NCBI RefSeq assembly: GCF_004117935.1
Contig: NZ_SDOY01000066.1
Location: 1-47,730 of the forward strand
DNA: 47,730 bases
Direction of reading: 5' to 3'
Source of the DNA: Streptomyces roseicoloratus
GTDB lineage: Bacteria > Actinomycetota > Actinomycetes > Streptomycetales > Streptomycetaceae
Both the position numbers and the translations under genes were made by a program. The notes under the pieces were generated by a model. That model was not told the DNA's origin. It was given only the letters and a program-made list of their open reading frames with translations, and searched no databases. Below, piece after piece: positions 26,772-34,157 of this stretch. Numbering within the stretch: the first letter of the stretch is position 1; each line of letters begins with the position of its first letter.

Positions 26772-28271
26772 CTACGCCACGAACGACCGCGGGCCCTCGC
26801 CGCCCGTCCCCGCGCCCGACTCCACCAGGCGGGCCGCGGCGGCCAGCCGGGCGGCGGCTTCCTCGGCGACCGGGCCGCTGACGGTGAAGGGCAGCCGGAC
26901 GTAGCCCTCGAAGGCGCCGTCCACGCCGAAGCGCGGCCCCGAGGGGACCCGGACGCCGACGCGCTCGCCGACCTCGGCGAGGCGCGAGCCGGACAGCCCG
27001 CCGGTGCGGACCCAGAGCGTGAGCCCGCCGCGCGGCACCTCGAACTCCCAGGCCGGCAGCTCCCTGCGGACGGCGGTCACCAGCGCGTCGCGGTTCTCGC
27101 GGGCCTGGGCGCGCCGCAGCCCGACGGCCTCCTCCCAGCCGCCGGTGCGCATCAGCCAGTTGACGCCCAGCTGCTCCAGGACGGGAGTGCCGAGGTCGGC
27201 GTAGGCGCGGGCGGCGACCAGGGAGCGGATGACGTCGGGCGCGGCGCGCACCCAGCCGATCCGCATGCCGGCCCAGAAGGCCTTGCTCGCCGAGCCGACG
27301 GTGAGGACGGTGGCGCCGGCCGGGTCGAAGGCGCAGACCCTGCGGGGCATCTCCAGGTCGTCGTCGAGGAACAGTTCGGTCATCGTCTCGTCGACGACGA
27401 GGACGGTGCCGGCCGAGCGGGCCGCCTCCACGAGCTGCCGCCGCTGGTCCTCGCTCGCGAGCGCGCCGGTGGGGTTGTGGAAGTCGGCGACGACGTACGC
27501 GAGGCGGGGCGCCGCGTCGCGCAGCACCTGGCGCCAGCGCGGCAGGTCCCAGCCGCCGAGCGCCTCGGCCATGGCGACGGGCACGAGCCGGGCGCCGGCC
27601 TCGCGCATCAGCTGGAGGATGTTGGCGTACGAGGGCGACTCGACGGCGATCCGCTCGCCGCGGCCCGCGAAGAGGTGGCAGATCGCGTCGATGGCGCCCA
27701 TCGCACCGGTGGTGACCATGATCTGTTCGGGCATGGTGGGGATGCCGCGCTCGGTGTACCGGTCGGCGAGCATCTGCCGCAGCGCGGGCAGGCCGGCCGG
27801 GTAGTCGCCGTGGGTGTGGGCGTACGGCGGCAGCTCCTCCAGCGCGCCCTGTATGGCGCGGGTCAGCCAGGGCTCGGGCGCGGGCAGCGCCGCGCAGCCC
27901 AGGTCGATCATGGAGCCGAGCGACTCGGGCGGCAGCGGTTCCAGGCCGCGGGCGGGCAGCGGGTTGCCCGCCGGGACGGCGGTCCAGCTGCCGGCGCCGC
28001 GCCGGGACTCCAGGAAGCCCTCGGCGCGCAGCGCCTCGTAGGCGGCGGCGACGGTGGTGCGGCTGACGGTGAGGGCGAGGGCCAGTTCGCGTTCGGCGGG
28101 CAGCCGGGCGGCGACCGGAACGCGGCCCTCCAGGACGAGCAGCCGGATGCCGTCGGCGAGGGCGCGGTACGCGGGCGGCTTGCGGGCGCCGGATGCGGCG
28201 GGCCGGGTCTGCTGGGCCTGGAGCTGCCGGGCGAGCTGGGCAGGGCCCACGGCCGAAGTCCACTGGGCCAT
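26772..28271 (-). CDS. MocR/GntR-type regulator with aminotransferase domain
   Basis: 499 aa. The N-terminal winged helix (about residues 30-100) includes LPAERELALALTVSRTTVAAAYEALRAEG. The rest is a fold-type-I aminotransferase domain with the PLP lysine in SASKAFWAGMRIGW and VADFHNPTGAL for cofactor contacts. MocR proteins are PLP-responsive transcription factors. It is divergent from the YczE-like gene, an arrangement repeated in other bacteria (for example ycxD/yczE in Bacillus), so that gene is the likely target. The ATG at 28271 starts MAQWTSAVGPAQL; earlier starts add non-conserved sequence. Confidence 0.92.
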   Translation of the reverse strand: MAQWTSAVGPAQLARQLQAQQTRPAASGARKPPAYRALADGIRLLVLEGRVPVAARLPAERELALALTVSRTTVAAAYEALRAEGFLESRRGAGSWTAVPAGNPLPARGLEPLPPESLGSMIDLGCAALPAPEPWLTRAIQGALEELPPYAHTHGDYPAGLPALRQMLADRYTERGIPTMPEQIMVTTGAMGAIDAICHLFAGRGERIAVESPSYANILQLMREAGARLVPVAMAEALGGWDLPRWRQVLRDAAPRLAYVVADFHNPTGALASEDQRRQLVEAARSAGTVLVVDETMTELFLDDDLEMPRRVCAFDPAGATVLTVGSASKAFWAGMRIGWVRAAPDVIRSLVAARAYADLGTPVLEQLGVNWLMRTGGWEEAVGLRRAQARENRDALVTAVRRELPAWEFEVPRGGLTLWVRTGGLSGSRLAEVGERVGVRVPSGPRFGVDGAFEGYVRLPFTVSGPVAEEAAARLAAAARLVESGAGTGGEGPRSFVA

Positions 28272-28277
28272 GGAAAT

Positions 28278-28351
28278 CAGTCCACCTTCCGCGAATTGGC
28301 CATGGTTGGCCTGGAGTCCCCCGCCACAGAGTGGCATGAGCCAGTCCACCT
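28278..28351. promoter_or_regulatory. Direct repeats in the mocR-yczE intergenic region
   Basis: CAGTCCACCT occurs at 28278-28287 and again at 28342-28351, same orientation, 64 bases apart. MocR regulators commonly bind direct repeats in such divergent regions. A second palindromic patch, TTGGCCATGGTTGGCC, lies at 28296-28311. Confidence 0.4.
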
Positions 28352-28501
28352 GCACCACCCGGCCCCTGTCGGGGCCGCCCATCCGCACCCTCAGCACCAG
28401 GCCCCATCCGGGCCGCCGCCTGGGACCACCGGCCCGTCCGGGCCGCCCCGGCGCACCACCCCCAGGCCCCCGTCCGGGCCGTCACCCAGGAGGGCAGTTC
28501 C

Positions 28502-29170
28502 TTGTCCATCGCCTCCGGTCTCCGCGGCCGGCACCTGCCCCGCCGGCTCGTCCAGCTCTACGCGGGACTGGCGCTGTACGGCTTCAGCTCGATCCTGCTG
28601 CTGCGCAGCGGCCTCGGCCTCGAACCGTGGAACGTCCTCCACCAGGGTCTCGCCGGGCGGACCGGGCTGAGCATCGGCGTGGTGACGACCGTCCTCGGCG
28701 CCCTGATCCTGCTGGTCTGGATCCCGATCCGGCAGCGGCCCGGCCTGGGCACCATCTCCAACGTCCTGGTCATCGGCGCGGCGATGGACCTCTCGCTGGC
28801 CGTGCTCCCGGAGGTGCACGGGCTGCCCGCGCGGATCGCGACGATGGCGGCGGGCATCGTCCTGAACGGCGTCGCGACCGGTCTCTACATCGCGGCGCGT
28901 TTCGGCCCCGGCCCGCGCGACGGTCTGATGACCGGCCTGCACCGGCTGACCGGCCGCTCGATCCGCCTGGTGCGCACGGCGATCGAGGTGCTCGTGGTCG
29001 CGAGCGGCTTCCTGCTCGGCGGCTCGGTCGGCGTCGGCACGGTGCTCTACGCGATCGCGATCGGCCCGCTCGCCCAGTTCTTCCTGCGCCTCTTCGCCGT
29101 CCCCGAGCCGGACCGGGTGAGCACCGTCATAGCCGCGAAGAAGCCCGAGCAGGCCATACTGCGGCGGTGA
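28502..29170 (+). CDS. YczE/YitT-like integral membrane protein
   Basis: 222 aa with about five hydrophobic helices, starting RRLVQLYAGLALYGFSSILLLRSGLGLEPWNVLHQGLA, the conserved opening of the YczE family. Function is unknown; in Bacillus YczE influences surfactin production and is coupled to a MocR regulator. The start is a TTG: AGGAGG at 28488-28493 lies exactly 8 bases upstream and no better in-frame start exists. The stop overlaps the next gene start (GTGA). Confidence 0.85.
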   Translation: MSIASGLRGRHLPRRLVQLYAGLALYGFSSILLLRSGLGLEPWNVLHQGLAGRTGLSIGVVTTVLGALILLVWIPIRQRPGLGTISNVLVIGAAMDLSLAVLPEVHGLPARIATMAAGIVLNGVATGLYIAARFGPGPRDGLMTGLHRLTGRSIRLVRTAIEVLVVASGFLLGGSVGVGTVLYAIAIGPLAQFFLRLFAVPEPDRVSTVIAAKKPEQAILRR

Positions 29171-29931
29171 CTCGCGTACGCCACCCCTACCTCGACCACC
29201 CGGCGCCCCTCCCCTTCGCCCACCGCGGCGGCACGGCGGATGGCCTGGAGAACACCGCCGCCGCCTTCCGGCGGGCCGCCGCGGCCGGATACCGGTACTT
29301 CGAGACCGACGTCCACACGACCGCGGACGGCCGGCTCGTCGCCTTCCACGACGCGACCCTCGACCGGGTCACGGACACCGGCGGCCGGATCCGGGACCTG
29401 CCGTGGGCGGCGGTCCAGGAGGCCCGGGTGGCAGGCAAGGAGCCGCTGCCGCTCTTCGAGGACCTCCTGGAGGAGTTCCCGGAGGCCCGCTGGAACGTGG
29501 ACCTGAAGACCGAGTCGGCGCTCGTGCCGCTGGTCGACCTCATCCGGAGGACCGGCGCGTGGGACCGGGTCTGTGTGAGTTCCTTCACCGAGGGACGCAT
29601 CGCCCGGGCGCACAGACTCGCCGGTCCGCGGCTGGCCACCTCGTACGGCGTGACGGGTGTGCTCGGGCTGCGGTTGCGCTCGCTGGGCATCCCGGCGGCG
29701 CTGCGCGCGGGCGCGGTGGCCGCGCAGGTCCCGGAGCGGCAGGCCGGTCTGCCGGTGGTGGACCGGCGCTTCGTGCGCGAGGCGCACGCGCGCGGCCTCC
29801 AGGTCCACGTGTGGACGGTGAACGAACCGGATCGGATGCATGCCCTGCTGGACCTTGGCGTGGACGGCATCATGACCGATCATCTGGAGACGCTGCGCGA
29901 TGTCCTGACCGACCGGGGGACGTGGGTCTAG
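29167..29931 (+). CDS. Glycerophosphodiester phosphodiesterase
   Basis: 254 aa GDPD-family TIM barrel. Catalytic motifs: FAHRGG at residues 18-23, ETDVHTTADG and FHDATLDRVT (second His), and NVDLKTE. The family hydrolyses glycerophosphodiesters from phospholipid turnover to sn-glycerol-3-phosphate and an alcohol. There is no signal peptide, so it is cytoplasmic. GTG start overlaps the upstream stop, so it is coupled to the YczE-like membrane protein. Confidence 0.93.
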   Translation: MTRVRHPYLDHPAPLPFAHRGGTADGLENTAAAFRRAAAAGYRYFETDVHTTADGRLVAFHDATLDRVTDTGGRIRDLPWAAVQEARVAGKEPLPLFEDLLEEFPEARWNVDLKTESALVPLVDLIRRTGAWDRVCVSSFTEGRIARAHRLAGPRLATSYGVTGVLGLRLRSLGIPAALRAGAVAAQVPERQAGLPVVDRRFVREAHARGLQVHVWTVNEPDRMHALLDLGVDGIMTDHLETLRDVLTDRGTWV

Positions 29932-29940
29932 CCACTCCCC

Positions 29941-29975
29941 GGTTCCCGTCCGGCCGAGAACTCCGGACGGGAACC
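29941..29975 (+). terminator. Terminator after the GDPD gene
   Basis: Perfect 13-bp stem (arms 29941-29953 and 29963-29975, GGTTCCCGTCCGG and CCGGACGGGAACC) with a 9-nt loop, 10 bases after the stop. Confidence 0.75.
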
Positions 29976-30016
29976 GCGCGCGGGACCACCACGGGGACGA
30001 ACGAGGGGGCGCGGCC

Positions 30017-31390
30017 TTGACCGATGTCGACACCACCGAGCAGCCGGACGGCCACGCCGCCGATCCGGCGGAACGCCGGCGCGAGCAGCGCGGCTGGTAC
30101 TTCTACGACTTCGCGTGCTCGGTCTACTCCACGAGCGTCGTGACCGTGTTCCTGGGGCCGTATCTGACGTCGGTGGCGAAGGCCGCGGCGGACGCCGAGG
30201 GGTTCGTGCACCCGCTGGGCGTGCCGGTGCGGGCGGGTTCCCTGTTCGCGTACGCCGTGTCGGCCTCGATCGTCGTCGCGGTGCTCGCGATGCCGCTGGT
30301 GGGCGCGGTGGCGGACCGTACGGGCCGGAAGAAGCCGCTGCTCGCGGCGGCGGCCTACACGGGCGCGGCGGCGACGACGGGCATGTTCTTCCTGGCGGGC
30401 GAGCGCTATCTGCTCGGCACCTTCCTGCTGATCGTGGCGAACGCCTCGCTGTCGGTCTCGATGGTGCTGTACAACGCGTACCTGCCGCAGATCGCCGAGC
30501 CGGACGAGCGGGACGAGGTCTCCTCGCGCGGCTGGGCCTTCGGCTACACCTCGGGCGCGCTGGTCCTGGTGCTCAACCTGGTCCTGTACTCGGGGCACGA
30601 CTCCTTCGGCCTGTCCGAGGGCATGGCCGTGCGGATCTGTCTGGCCTCGGCCGGCCTGTGGTGGGGCGCCTTCACGCTGGTGCCGCTGCGCAGGCTGCGC
30701 GACCGGCGGATCGCGCGCACCGGCGGCGCGGCGGGCGAGGGCGCGGTCGGCAGCGGCTGGAAGCAGCTGCGGGCCACCCTGCGGGACATGCGCCGCCATC
30801 CGCTGACGCTGTCCTTCCTGCTCGCGTACCTGATCTACAACGACGGCGTGCAGACGGTGATCTCGCAGGCCTCGGTCTACGGCTCCGAGGAGCTGGGCCT
30901 CGACCAGACGACGCTGATCACCGCGGTCCTCCTCGTGCAGGTCCTGGCGGTGGCGGGGGCGCTCGGAATGGGCCGGATGGCGCGGGTGTACGGCGCGAAG
31001 CGGACGATCCTGGCCTCGCTGGCACTGTGGACGGCCATCCTGGCGGCCGGCTACTTCCTGCCGGCCGGCGCGCCGCTCTTCTTCTACCTGCTGGCGGCGG
31101 CGATCGGTCTGGTCCTGGGCGGCAGCCAGGCGCTGTCGCGGTCCCTGTTCTCGCACCTGGTGCCGCGCGGCAAGGAGGCGGAGTACTTCTCGGCGTACGA
31201 GATGAGCGACCGCGGACTGAGCTGGCTGGGTCCTTTGGTGTTCGGTCTCGCGTATCAGCTGACCGGGAGCTACCGGGATGCCATCATCTCCTTGGTGATC
31301 TTCTTCGGAGTCGGCTTCGTGCTCCTGGCGAGGGTGCCGGTACGGGCCGCGGTGGCCGCCGCGGGCAACCCCGTACCTGCCCGGATTTAG
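30017..31390 (+). CDS. MFS transporter, UMF1/Atg22-like family
   Basis: 457 aa, TTG start (LTDVDTTEQPDG). The signature opening REQRGWYFYDFACSVYSTSVVTVFLGPYLTSV is typical of the UMF1 subfamily, followed by about 12 membrane helices with the MFS loop GAVADRTGRKKPLL near residue 95 and DNDGVQTVI-type UMF1 sequence (IYNDGVQTVI) near 275. Substrate unknown; by homology to Atg22, amino-acid efflux is possible. A terminator separates it from the GDPD gene, so it probably has its own promoter. Confidence 0.9.
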   Translation: MTDVDTTEQPDGHAADPAERRREQRGWYFYDFACSVYSTSVVTVFLGPYLTSVAKAAADAEGFVHPLGVPVRAGSLFAYAVSASIVVAVLAMPLVGAVADRTGRKKPLLAAAAYTGAAATTGMFFLAGERYLLGTFLLIVANASLSVSMVLYNAYLPQIAEPDERDEVSSRGWAFGYTSGALVLVLNLVLYSGHDSFGLSEGMAVRICLASAGLWWGAFTLVPLRRLRDRRIARTGGAAGEGAVGSGWKQLRATLRDMRRHPLTLSFLLAYLIYNDGVQTVISQASVYGSEELGLDQTTLITAVLLVQVLAVAGALGMGRMARVYGAKRTILASLALWTAILAAGYFLPAGAPLFFYLLAAAIGLVLGGSQALSRSLFSHLVPRGKEAEYFSAYEMSDRGLSWLGPLVFGLAYQLTGSYRDAIISLVIFFGVGFVLLARVPVRAAVAAAGNPVPARI

Positions 31391-31557
31391 ACGCGGGAGT
31401 GAAAGGGCGGTAGTGTACGCGTTTGGCCTGCCAGGCGGACCGTTACTGCGTGCTGACTTGGTGAAGACGTTAGGTGACATCTGCTGCCAGATGTGACAAA
31501 ACGGGCACTGGTGGGTACAAAAAGGGGCGGCACGACGGGCGACGCATGACCCGGAAC

Positions 31558-31584
31558 GGGAATCTTTACCGCCGACCGGACGTT
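31558..31584 (+). promoter_or_regulatory. SigR-type promoter of rbpA
   Basis: GGGAAT (31558-31563), exactly 18 bases, then GTT (31582-31584): a textbook match to the Streptomyces SigR consensus GGAAT-N18-GTT. It lies about 60 bases before the rbpA ATG. rbpA is a known SigR target induced by thiol-oxidative stress. Confidence 0.9.
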
Positions 31585-31645
31585 GACCGGATGACGACGA
31601 CAGCGACACCTGTCCTGTGGGCGACAAGCCCGGGAGGCACGATTC

Positions 31646-32020
31646 ATGAGTGAGCGAGCTCTTCGCGGCACGCGCCTCGTGGTGACCAGCTACGAGACCG
31701 ACCGCGGCATCGATCTGGCCCCGCGCCAGGCCGTGGAGTACGCATGCGAGAAGGGCCATCGTTTTGAGATGCCCTTCTCCGTGGAAGCGGAAATTCCGCC
31801 GGAGTGGGAGTGCAAGGTCTGCGGCATGCAGGCACTCCTGGTGGACGGGGACGGCCCCGAGGAGAAGAAGGGCAAGCCGGCGCGTACGCACTGGGACATG
31901 CTCATGGAGCGGCGTACCCGCGAAGAGCTGGAGGAGGTGCTGGCCGAGCGGCTGGCGGTTCTCCGGTCCGGCGCCATGAACATCGCCGTACATCCGCGCG
32001 ACAGCCGCAAGTCCGCCTGA
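31646..32020 (+). CDS. rbpA: RNA polymerase-binding protein RbpA
   Basis: 124 aa. Zinc ligands C34, H38, C56 and C59 are visible (YACEKGH and CKVCG). The C-terminal sigma-interaction domain is intact (THWDMLMERRTREELEEVLAERLAVLRSG), including the basic linker before it. RbpA binds RNA polymerase and principal sigma factors (HrdB) to stabilise open complexes, and is characteristic of Actinobacteria. GGGAGG precedes the ATG. Expression from the SigR promoter at 31558 and a strong terminator downstream make it monocistronic. Corresponds to SCO1421 of S. coelicolor. Confidence 0.98.
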   Translation: MSERALRGTRLVVTSYETDRGIDLAPRQAVEYACEKGHRFEMPFSVEAEIPPEWECKVCGMQALLVDGDGPEEKKGKPARTHWDMLMERRTREELEEVLAERLAVLRSGAMNIAVHPRDSRKSA

Positions 32021-32055
32021 CGGACGACCGGCGGCCGCACGGCCTGACGGAGCAA

Positions 32056-32100
32056 CGCCGCGGGGCCCGGTACACCCATCGTGTACCGGGCCCCGCGGCG
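32056..32100. terminator. Exceptionally long perfect hairpin after rbpA
   Basis: Arms 32056-32075 and 32081-32100 pair over 20 bp without a mismatch around a 5-nt loop (CCATC). No T-run follows. It lies between rbpA and the convergent fxsA. Confidence 0.88.
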
Positions 32101-32254
32101 TTCGCGCGCTCCGGCGCGTATGCGGCCTGCCCCTGGCGCTCCGGCGGCTCTCGGTGCCCGCCCGGCGCTCCTGGTGCTCCTGGTGCTCCTGGCGCTCCTG
32201 CCGTACGCGTACGGGGCCGGCACCCGCAGCGTGCGCGGGTACCGACCCCGTCGA

Positions 32255-32294
32255 CGTCGGCGTCAATCAGCGTCGGCGTCAATCAGCGTCGGCG
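32255..32294. repeat. 16-bp tandem repeat, 2.5 copies
   Basis: Unit CGTCGGCGTCAATCAG at 32255-32270 and 32271-32286, then a half copy CGTCGGCG at 32287-32294, just beyond the fxsA stop. Nearby, 32166-32200 repeats GCTCCTGGT-like units. No gene is apparent from 32101 to 32302. Confidence 0.8.
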
Positions 32295-32302
32295 CCGTCG
32301 GC

Positions 32303-32896
32303 TCAGGGTGTCAGCGGCGGGCGGGACTCCCGGGGCCACGGCGGGTCCTGAGGCGCGTCCTCGCGGATGACCTCGCCCTGCACGACCTTGCCGTCCGGCA
32401 TCCGCATACGGGCCTGCTGAAAGGCGCCCTGGAGGCTGCCGGGCGGCGCGGCGGCCATCCGGCGCTCCACCACGCGCTCCGCGAGCCGCCCGACGGCGGC
32501 GCGCACCGGCGGGACGAGCAGCAGCAGGCCGATCGCGTCGGAGATGAGTCCGGGGATCATCAGGAGCAGACCGCCGAGCATCAGGAAGCCGTTGCGGTCC
32601 GCCGTGGCGGCCTTGTCGGGCTCCGTCGGCATCTCGCCGCGCTGCGCCGCCTCCTGGGCCCGCTGGAAGGTCCCGGTGAGGTTGGCGAAGGCCCGCCGGC
32701 CCGCCCGCTTGATCACGGCGGCGCCGAGCACGCCCCCGCCCACGAGCAGCAGGAGCACGGTGAACCCGCCGGCCGCGTTCGCCACGGCGGTGAGCAGCCA
32801 GATCTCCAGGACCAGCCAGACCGCGAGGCCCAGCGGGAGGAACGTGCGCGCGCGGGAGCGCTTGGGGGCGAGGGGAGGCGGTGCGCCGGTCGTCAT
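32303..32896 (-). CDS. fxsA: FxsA family membrane protein
   Basis: 197 aa. Opening FLPLGLAVWLVLEIWLLTAVANAAGG and the later FLMLGGLLLMIPGLISDAIGLLLLVPPVR are signature FxsA sequence; there are four hydrophobic helices. The E. coli homologue relieves F-plasmid exclusion of phage T7; its cellular role in Streptomyces is unknown. The C-terminal 60 residues are cytoplasmic, with VQGEVIRED, a motif common in this family. It converges on rbpA. Confidence 0.93.
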   Translation of the reverse strand: MTTGAPPPLAPKRSRARTFLPLGLAVWLVLEIWLLTAVANAAGGFTVLLLLVGGGVLGAAVIKRAGRRAFANLTGTFQRAQEAAQRGEMPTEPDKAATADRNGFLMLGGLLLMIPGLISDAIGLLLLVPPVRAAVGRLAERVVERRMAAAPPGSLQGAFQQARMRMPDGKVVQGEVIREDAPQDPPWPRESRPPLTP

Positions 32897-32983
32897 GCCC
32901 CCCAGTGTGCCTGGCCGCCCGTGGGAACGTCGTAAAGGAAGGATCAGGACGGCCGGCAGGACGGCGGGGGGAGGGCGGCAGGG

Positions 32984-33754
32984 CTACTTGCGGCCCAGGA
33001 GCTTGCCGACCTTCTGCGCCCGGGCCGTGAGGCCCCAGCCGGTGACCCGCCACAGCGCCTCGACGACGATGTTCCGGCTCATCTTGGAGTCGCCGATCTC
33101 GCGCTCGACGAAGGTGATGGGCACCTCCACGACGTGGAAGCCGGCGGCCACCGCGCGCCGGGCCAGGTCGACCTGGAAGCAGTAGCCGGCCGAGGCCACG
33201 TCGTCGAGGCCGAGGCCGAGCAGGGTCTCCTTGCGGAAGGCCCGGTAGCCGCCGGTGACGTCACGGATCGGCACGTCGAGCATGAGCCGGGAGTAGAGGC
33301 TGCCCCCGCGCGAGATGAACTCGCGGGACTTGGGCCAGTTCACGATCCGGCCGCCGGGCACCCAGCGGGAGCCGAGCACCAGGTCGGCGCCCTTGAGCGC
33401 GGTGAGCAGCCGCGGCAGCTCCTCGGGCTGGTGGGAGCCGTCGGCGTCCATCTCGATCAGGACGTCGTAGCCCTGGTCGATGCCCCAGCGGAAGCCGGCG
33501 AGGTAGGCGGCGCCGAGCCCTTCCTTGCCCTTGCGGTGCAGGACGTGGACGTGGTCGTCGTCGGCGGCGAGCTCGTCGGCGAACTTGCCCGTGCCGTCGG
33601 GGCTGTTGTCGTCGGCGACGAGAACGTGCGCCTCGGGGACGGCTTCCCGCACCCGCGCGACGATCGGCTTGATGTTCTCCGCCTCGTTGTACGTGGGGAT
33701 GATCACCAAGGCCTTGCCGAGCGGGCCGTAACGCCTCTGGCCACCGTCGTTCAC
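32984..33754 (-). CDS. ppm1: Polyprenol-phosphate mannosyltransferase (Ppm/Dpm1-like)
   Basis: 256 aa GT2 glycosyltransferase. VIIPTYNEAENI near residue 17, MDADGSHQPEELP (DxD metal site) near 100, GSRWVPGG, and the C-terminal VEREIGDSKMSRNIVVEA. It makes polyprenol-phospho-mannose for protein O-mannosylation on the outer face of the membrane. In S. coelicolor the homologue is needed for infection by phage phiC31. No fused Lnt domain, unlike mycobacterial Ppm1. GTG at 33754 is chosen because it follows GAAGGGG and starts just before the domain. Confidence 0.95.
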   Translation of the reverse strand: MNDGGQRRYGPLGKALVIIPTYNEAENIKPIVARVREAVPEAHVLVADDNSPDGTGKFADELAADDDHVHVLHRKGKEGLGAAYLAGFRWGIDQGYDVLIEMDADGSHQPEELPRLLTALKGADLVLGSRWVPGGRIVNWPKSREFISRGGSLYSRLMLDVPIRDVTGGYRAFRKETLLGLGLDDVASAGYCFQVDLARRAVAAGFHVVEVPITFVEREIGDSKMSRNIVVEALWRVTGWGLTARAQKVGKLLGRK

Positions 33755-34157
33755 TACTGCCCCTTCGGATACATACGCGAGCCCCCACCATAGCGAGCCG
33801 TGCGCACGGGATGCGGGATCGGGGCCCGGCGTCCTTCGGGCCGACCCGGGGATCCGCTGGCTGCGGACCGGCCGAGGCCGTTGTCTACTGAACGCCGGGG
33901 CCCCACCCGGGTCGCACCCTCCGCCGGAAAAACCTTCCCTCGCCCCCGAGGCGCGGGCGGCGTTCGGTGCCTGCGTGGAGGTTTGCAACCGGTCGGACGT
34001 CCGTGGTGGACGCGCCGAACCTACCGGCCCGTGGCGGCCCGCTGTCAACACCCGTTTGACCTGCGGTGATGAACCGTCTCTGCAGGACAGCGGGGAAGAT
34101 CCGCAGGTCGCGGGCGAAGCCTCCGGAGTGCGACCGAGTGATCGAAATGTCCCGTCA
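33755..34157. other. 403-base gap between ppm1 and the amidohydrolase
   Basis: No convincing gene. It contains a likely ppm1 promoter at 34018-34048, which would give a leader of about 255 nt, and an imperfect proximal -10 candidate (minus-strand TATGGT at 33787-33792). Amidohydrolase transcription enters from the right through an 8-bp inverted repeat (34135-34142 / 34157-34164). Confidence 0.45.
34018..34048 (-). promoter_or_regulatory. Putative promoter reading toward ppm1
   Basis: On the minus strand TTGACA (34048-34043), 19-base spacer, TAGGTT (34023-34018). The boxes are close to vegetative consensus; the spacer is one base longer than ideal. Confidence 0.5.

Noticed and set aside
29870..32266. 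798-codon minus-strand frame over the MFS gene and rbpA
   Set aside because: It spans two certain plus-strand genes and the SigR promoter; Arg/His/Gln-rich shadow.
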